A stretch of DNA of 64,000 bases from Alphaproteobacteria bacterium (GTDB taxonomy: Bacteria; Pseudomonadota; Alphaproteobacteria; Micropepsales; Micropepsaceae), in assembly GCA_947474565.1 (NCBI GenBank), contig CANJIS010000012.1:1-64000 (forward strand), given 5' to 3'. A program made the translations under genes and the position numbers. The notes beneath the pieces were generated by a model, which had not been told where the DNA came from, made no database searches, and was given only the letters and a program-made list of their open reading frames with translations. Numbering within the stretch: position 1 is the first letter of the stretch; every line of letters starts with the position of its first letter. Shown piece by piece: positions 62,677 to 64,000 of the stretch.

Positions 62677-64000
62677 TATTTCTTTCCCTTACTTATCTCT
62701 TGTTTTTGGGCGCGGAAGGCTTTCGCCCAGCCCGGCTTTTCGGTCTGCACGCCACGCGCAATGGCCAGCGCATCGGGTGCCACATCGTTGGTGATGACGG
62801 AGCCGGCGGCGGTGATGGCGCCCGCGCCCACTTTCACCGGCGCCACCAGCGCGGTGTCGGAGCCGATAAAGGCGCCCTCGCCGATTTCGGTCAGCGCCTT
62901 GGTAAAGCCGTCATAATTGCAGGTGATGGTGCCGGCACCGATATTGGCCCCGGCGCCGACCTTGGCATCGCCCAAATAGGTCAAATGATTGGCCTTGGCG
63001 CCCTTGCCGATCTCGGCATTCTTCACTTCCACGAAATTGCCGATATGGGCGTTTTCGCCGATGCGCGCGCCGGGGCGCAAGCGCGCATAGGGTCCGATGA
63101 TCGCGCCGCTGGAAACGTCCGCACCTTCCAGATGACTGAAGGCGCGGATGCGCGCGCCCGACTTCACCGTCACGCCGGCGCCGAACATCACAAAGGGTTC
63201 AATTTCGACATCGGCTTCCACCACCGTGTCGTGAGAGAAGAATACAGTTTCCGGCGCGGTCATGGTGACGCCGTCCGCCAGCAGGCTCGCGCGTTTGCGG
63301 CCCTGGAATTTGGCTTCTGCCAGCGCCAGTTCAGCGCGGCTGTTGACGCCCAAAACCGAAGCCTCATCGGCCAGGGCGATGGCGCATTTGACGCCATCGG
63401 TGCGGGCGATGGTCGGCACGTCGGTGAGATAGAATTCCTTCTGGGCGTTTTCATTTTTCAGCGCAGCCGCCCAGCGGAAGAATTTCCCGGCATCGGCGGC
63501 ATAGCAGCCGGCATTGCACAGCGTGACCGCCTGTTCCGGTGCGCTGGCATCCTTGAATTCGACAATGCGGTTGAGGAAGCCGTCCGACGTCAACAGCACG
63601 CGGCCATATTGCGCCGGATCGGCCGCCTGAAACGCCAGCATGGAAAGGCCGGTGCGCCCGCTGGCCTTCAAACATTCCTGGATCACGTGCGGCGTCACCA
63701 GCGGCATGTCGCCATTGGCGATCACCAGGGTGCCGTCAAACCCGGCCAGAAGCGTTTCGGCAGCGCGCGCAGCATGGCCGGTGCCAAGCTGGCGATCCTG
63801 CACCACGCTGTCTGCGCCCAGACTCTTGGCATAGGCCCGGACGTCTTCGCCGGATGGCGATGTCACCACCACAATGCGATCCACGCCCGCACCACGCAGG
63901 GCGGCGATGACATGACCGAGCAGCGGCAGGCCCGCCACCTGGTGCAGCACCTTCGGCAACTGGGACTTCATGCGGGTGCCTTGCCCCGCCGCCAGAATGA
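62676..64000 (-). CDS. glmU: GlmU uridylyltransferase/acetyltransferase, 5' end outside window
   Basis: Partial gene: the frame continues past the window edge with ILAAGQGTRM before the first internal Met at 63971, so that Met is not the start; this LAAGxGTRM is the nucleotidyltransferase signature. About 441 residues are present: the uridylyltransferase domain (GHVIAALRG, VIANGDMPLV), then left-handed beta-helix hexapeptide repeats with NFVEVKNAEIGKGAKANHLTY and AGTITCNYDG of the acetyltransferase. Bifunctional enzyme producing UDP-GlcNAc for peptidoglycan and lipopolysaccharide. Confidence 0.95.
   Translation of the reverse strand, partial: ILAAGQGTRMKSQLPKVLHQVAGLPLLGHVIAALRGAGVDRIVVVTSPSGEDVRAYAKSLGADSVVQDRQLGTGHAARAAETLLAGFDGTLVIANGDMPLVTPHVIQECLKASGRTGLSMLAFQAADPAQYGRVLLTSDGFLNRIVEFKDASAPEQAVTLCNAGCYAADAGKFFRWAAALKNENAQKEFYLTDVPTIARTDGVKCAIALADEASVLGVNSRAELALAEAKFQGRKRASLLADGVTMTAPETVFFSHDTVVEADVEIEPFVMFGAGVTVKSGARIRAFSHLEGADVSSGAIIGPYARLRPGARIGENAHIGNFVEVKNAEIGKGAKANHLTYLGDAKVGAGANIGAGTITCNYDGFTKALTEIGEGAFIGSDTALVAPVKVGAGAITAAGSVITNDVAPDALAIARGVQTEKPGWAKAFRAQKQEISKGKK

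Noticed and set aside
1-64000. CRISPR array, rRNA operon or replication origin
   Set aside because: No regularly spaced repeats, rRNA-like sequence, DnaA-box cluster or origin-linked genes were seen.

Overview
The window is GC-rich bacterial chromosome of alphaproteobacterial character. Gene content (Atm1-type ABC exporter, GluRS of the short alphaproteobacterial type, class II DAHP synthase, malic enzyme with a phosphotransacetylase tail, ApbE of the Tat-exported NosX type), many GTG/TTG starts, and tight ATGA or TAATG overlaps all fit. No genus can be named from the sequence alone. There is no rRNA, CRISPR array, convincing tRNA or intact mobile element.

Left part (1-16.9 kb) is the accessory section. 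It opens with the decayed remains of a ParB-domain DNA adenine methyltransferase (88-1034) next to an AT-rich gene-free stretch with a cluster of TTCCCTG motifs (1035-1681). A minus-strand operon follows (8134 down to 1682): a SoxC-family molybdenum sulfite dehydrogenase, a short SoxD-like monohaem cytochrome c, a secreted 174-residue protein, a NosR-like membrane flavoprotein/ferredoxin, its ApbE flavin transferase, a YkgJ-like cysteine-cluster protein and a small cysteine-motif protein. I read this as a periplasmic sulfur-redox module wired to the membrane by a covalently flavinylated protein; it is the most interesting system here. Then come a small membrane protein, a TRIC-type channel, two convergent metallo-beta-lactamase-fold enzymes (the B3-type one carries a frameshift in a G5 tract), an acetamidase/formamidase and a TonB-dependent receptor. 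Near 16.31 kb two genes that have both lost their 5' ends meet head to head (a NodT-type outer-membrane factor and an FG-GAP repeat protein), marking a rearrangement junction.

Middle part (17-36.8 kb): DipZ-like thiol-disulfide protein, HPF-type ribosome factor, PPC-domain protein, an operon of membrane-anchored S1C protease, MoxR ATPase, DUF58 and VWA proteins (with an unusual leader that can hide the first ribosome-binding site), PEP carboxylase, a MocR regulator divergent from a DUF983 protein, a DNA ligase/exonuclease repair pair, a PKHD hydroxylase, malic enzyme and a PQQ-type quinoprotein.

Right part (36.8-64 kb) is mostly housekeeping on the minus strand: an SPY/OGT-like TPR glycosyltransferase translationally coupled to leuB and leuD; SelO; a YaiI family protein; RhlE helicase divergent from a two-domain cold-shock protein; an Atm1-like exporter preceded by a 30-codon membrane peptide; a LOG-family protein; cimA-cysS-gltX-nadE; an oxidoreductase; an unknown membrane protein; class II DAHP synthase; a STAS-less SulP transporter; and gor-rpiA-glmS-glmU, with glmU running off the window end. 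Central metabolism genes cover leucine and isoleucine synthesis (leuD, leuB, cimA), aromatic synthesis, anaplerosis (ppc, maeB), redox balance (gor, nadE) and UDP-GlcNAc supply (glmS, glmU), the last of which also makes the probable donor for the OGT-like enzyme.
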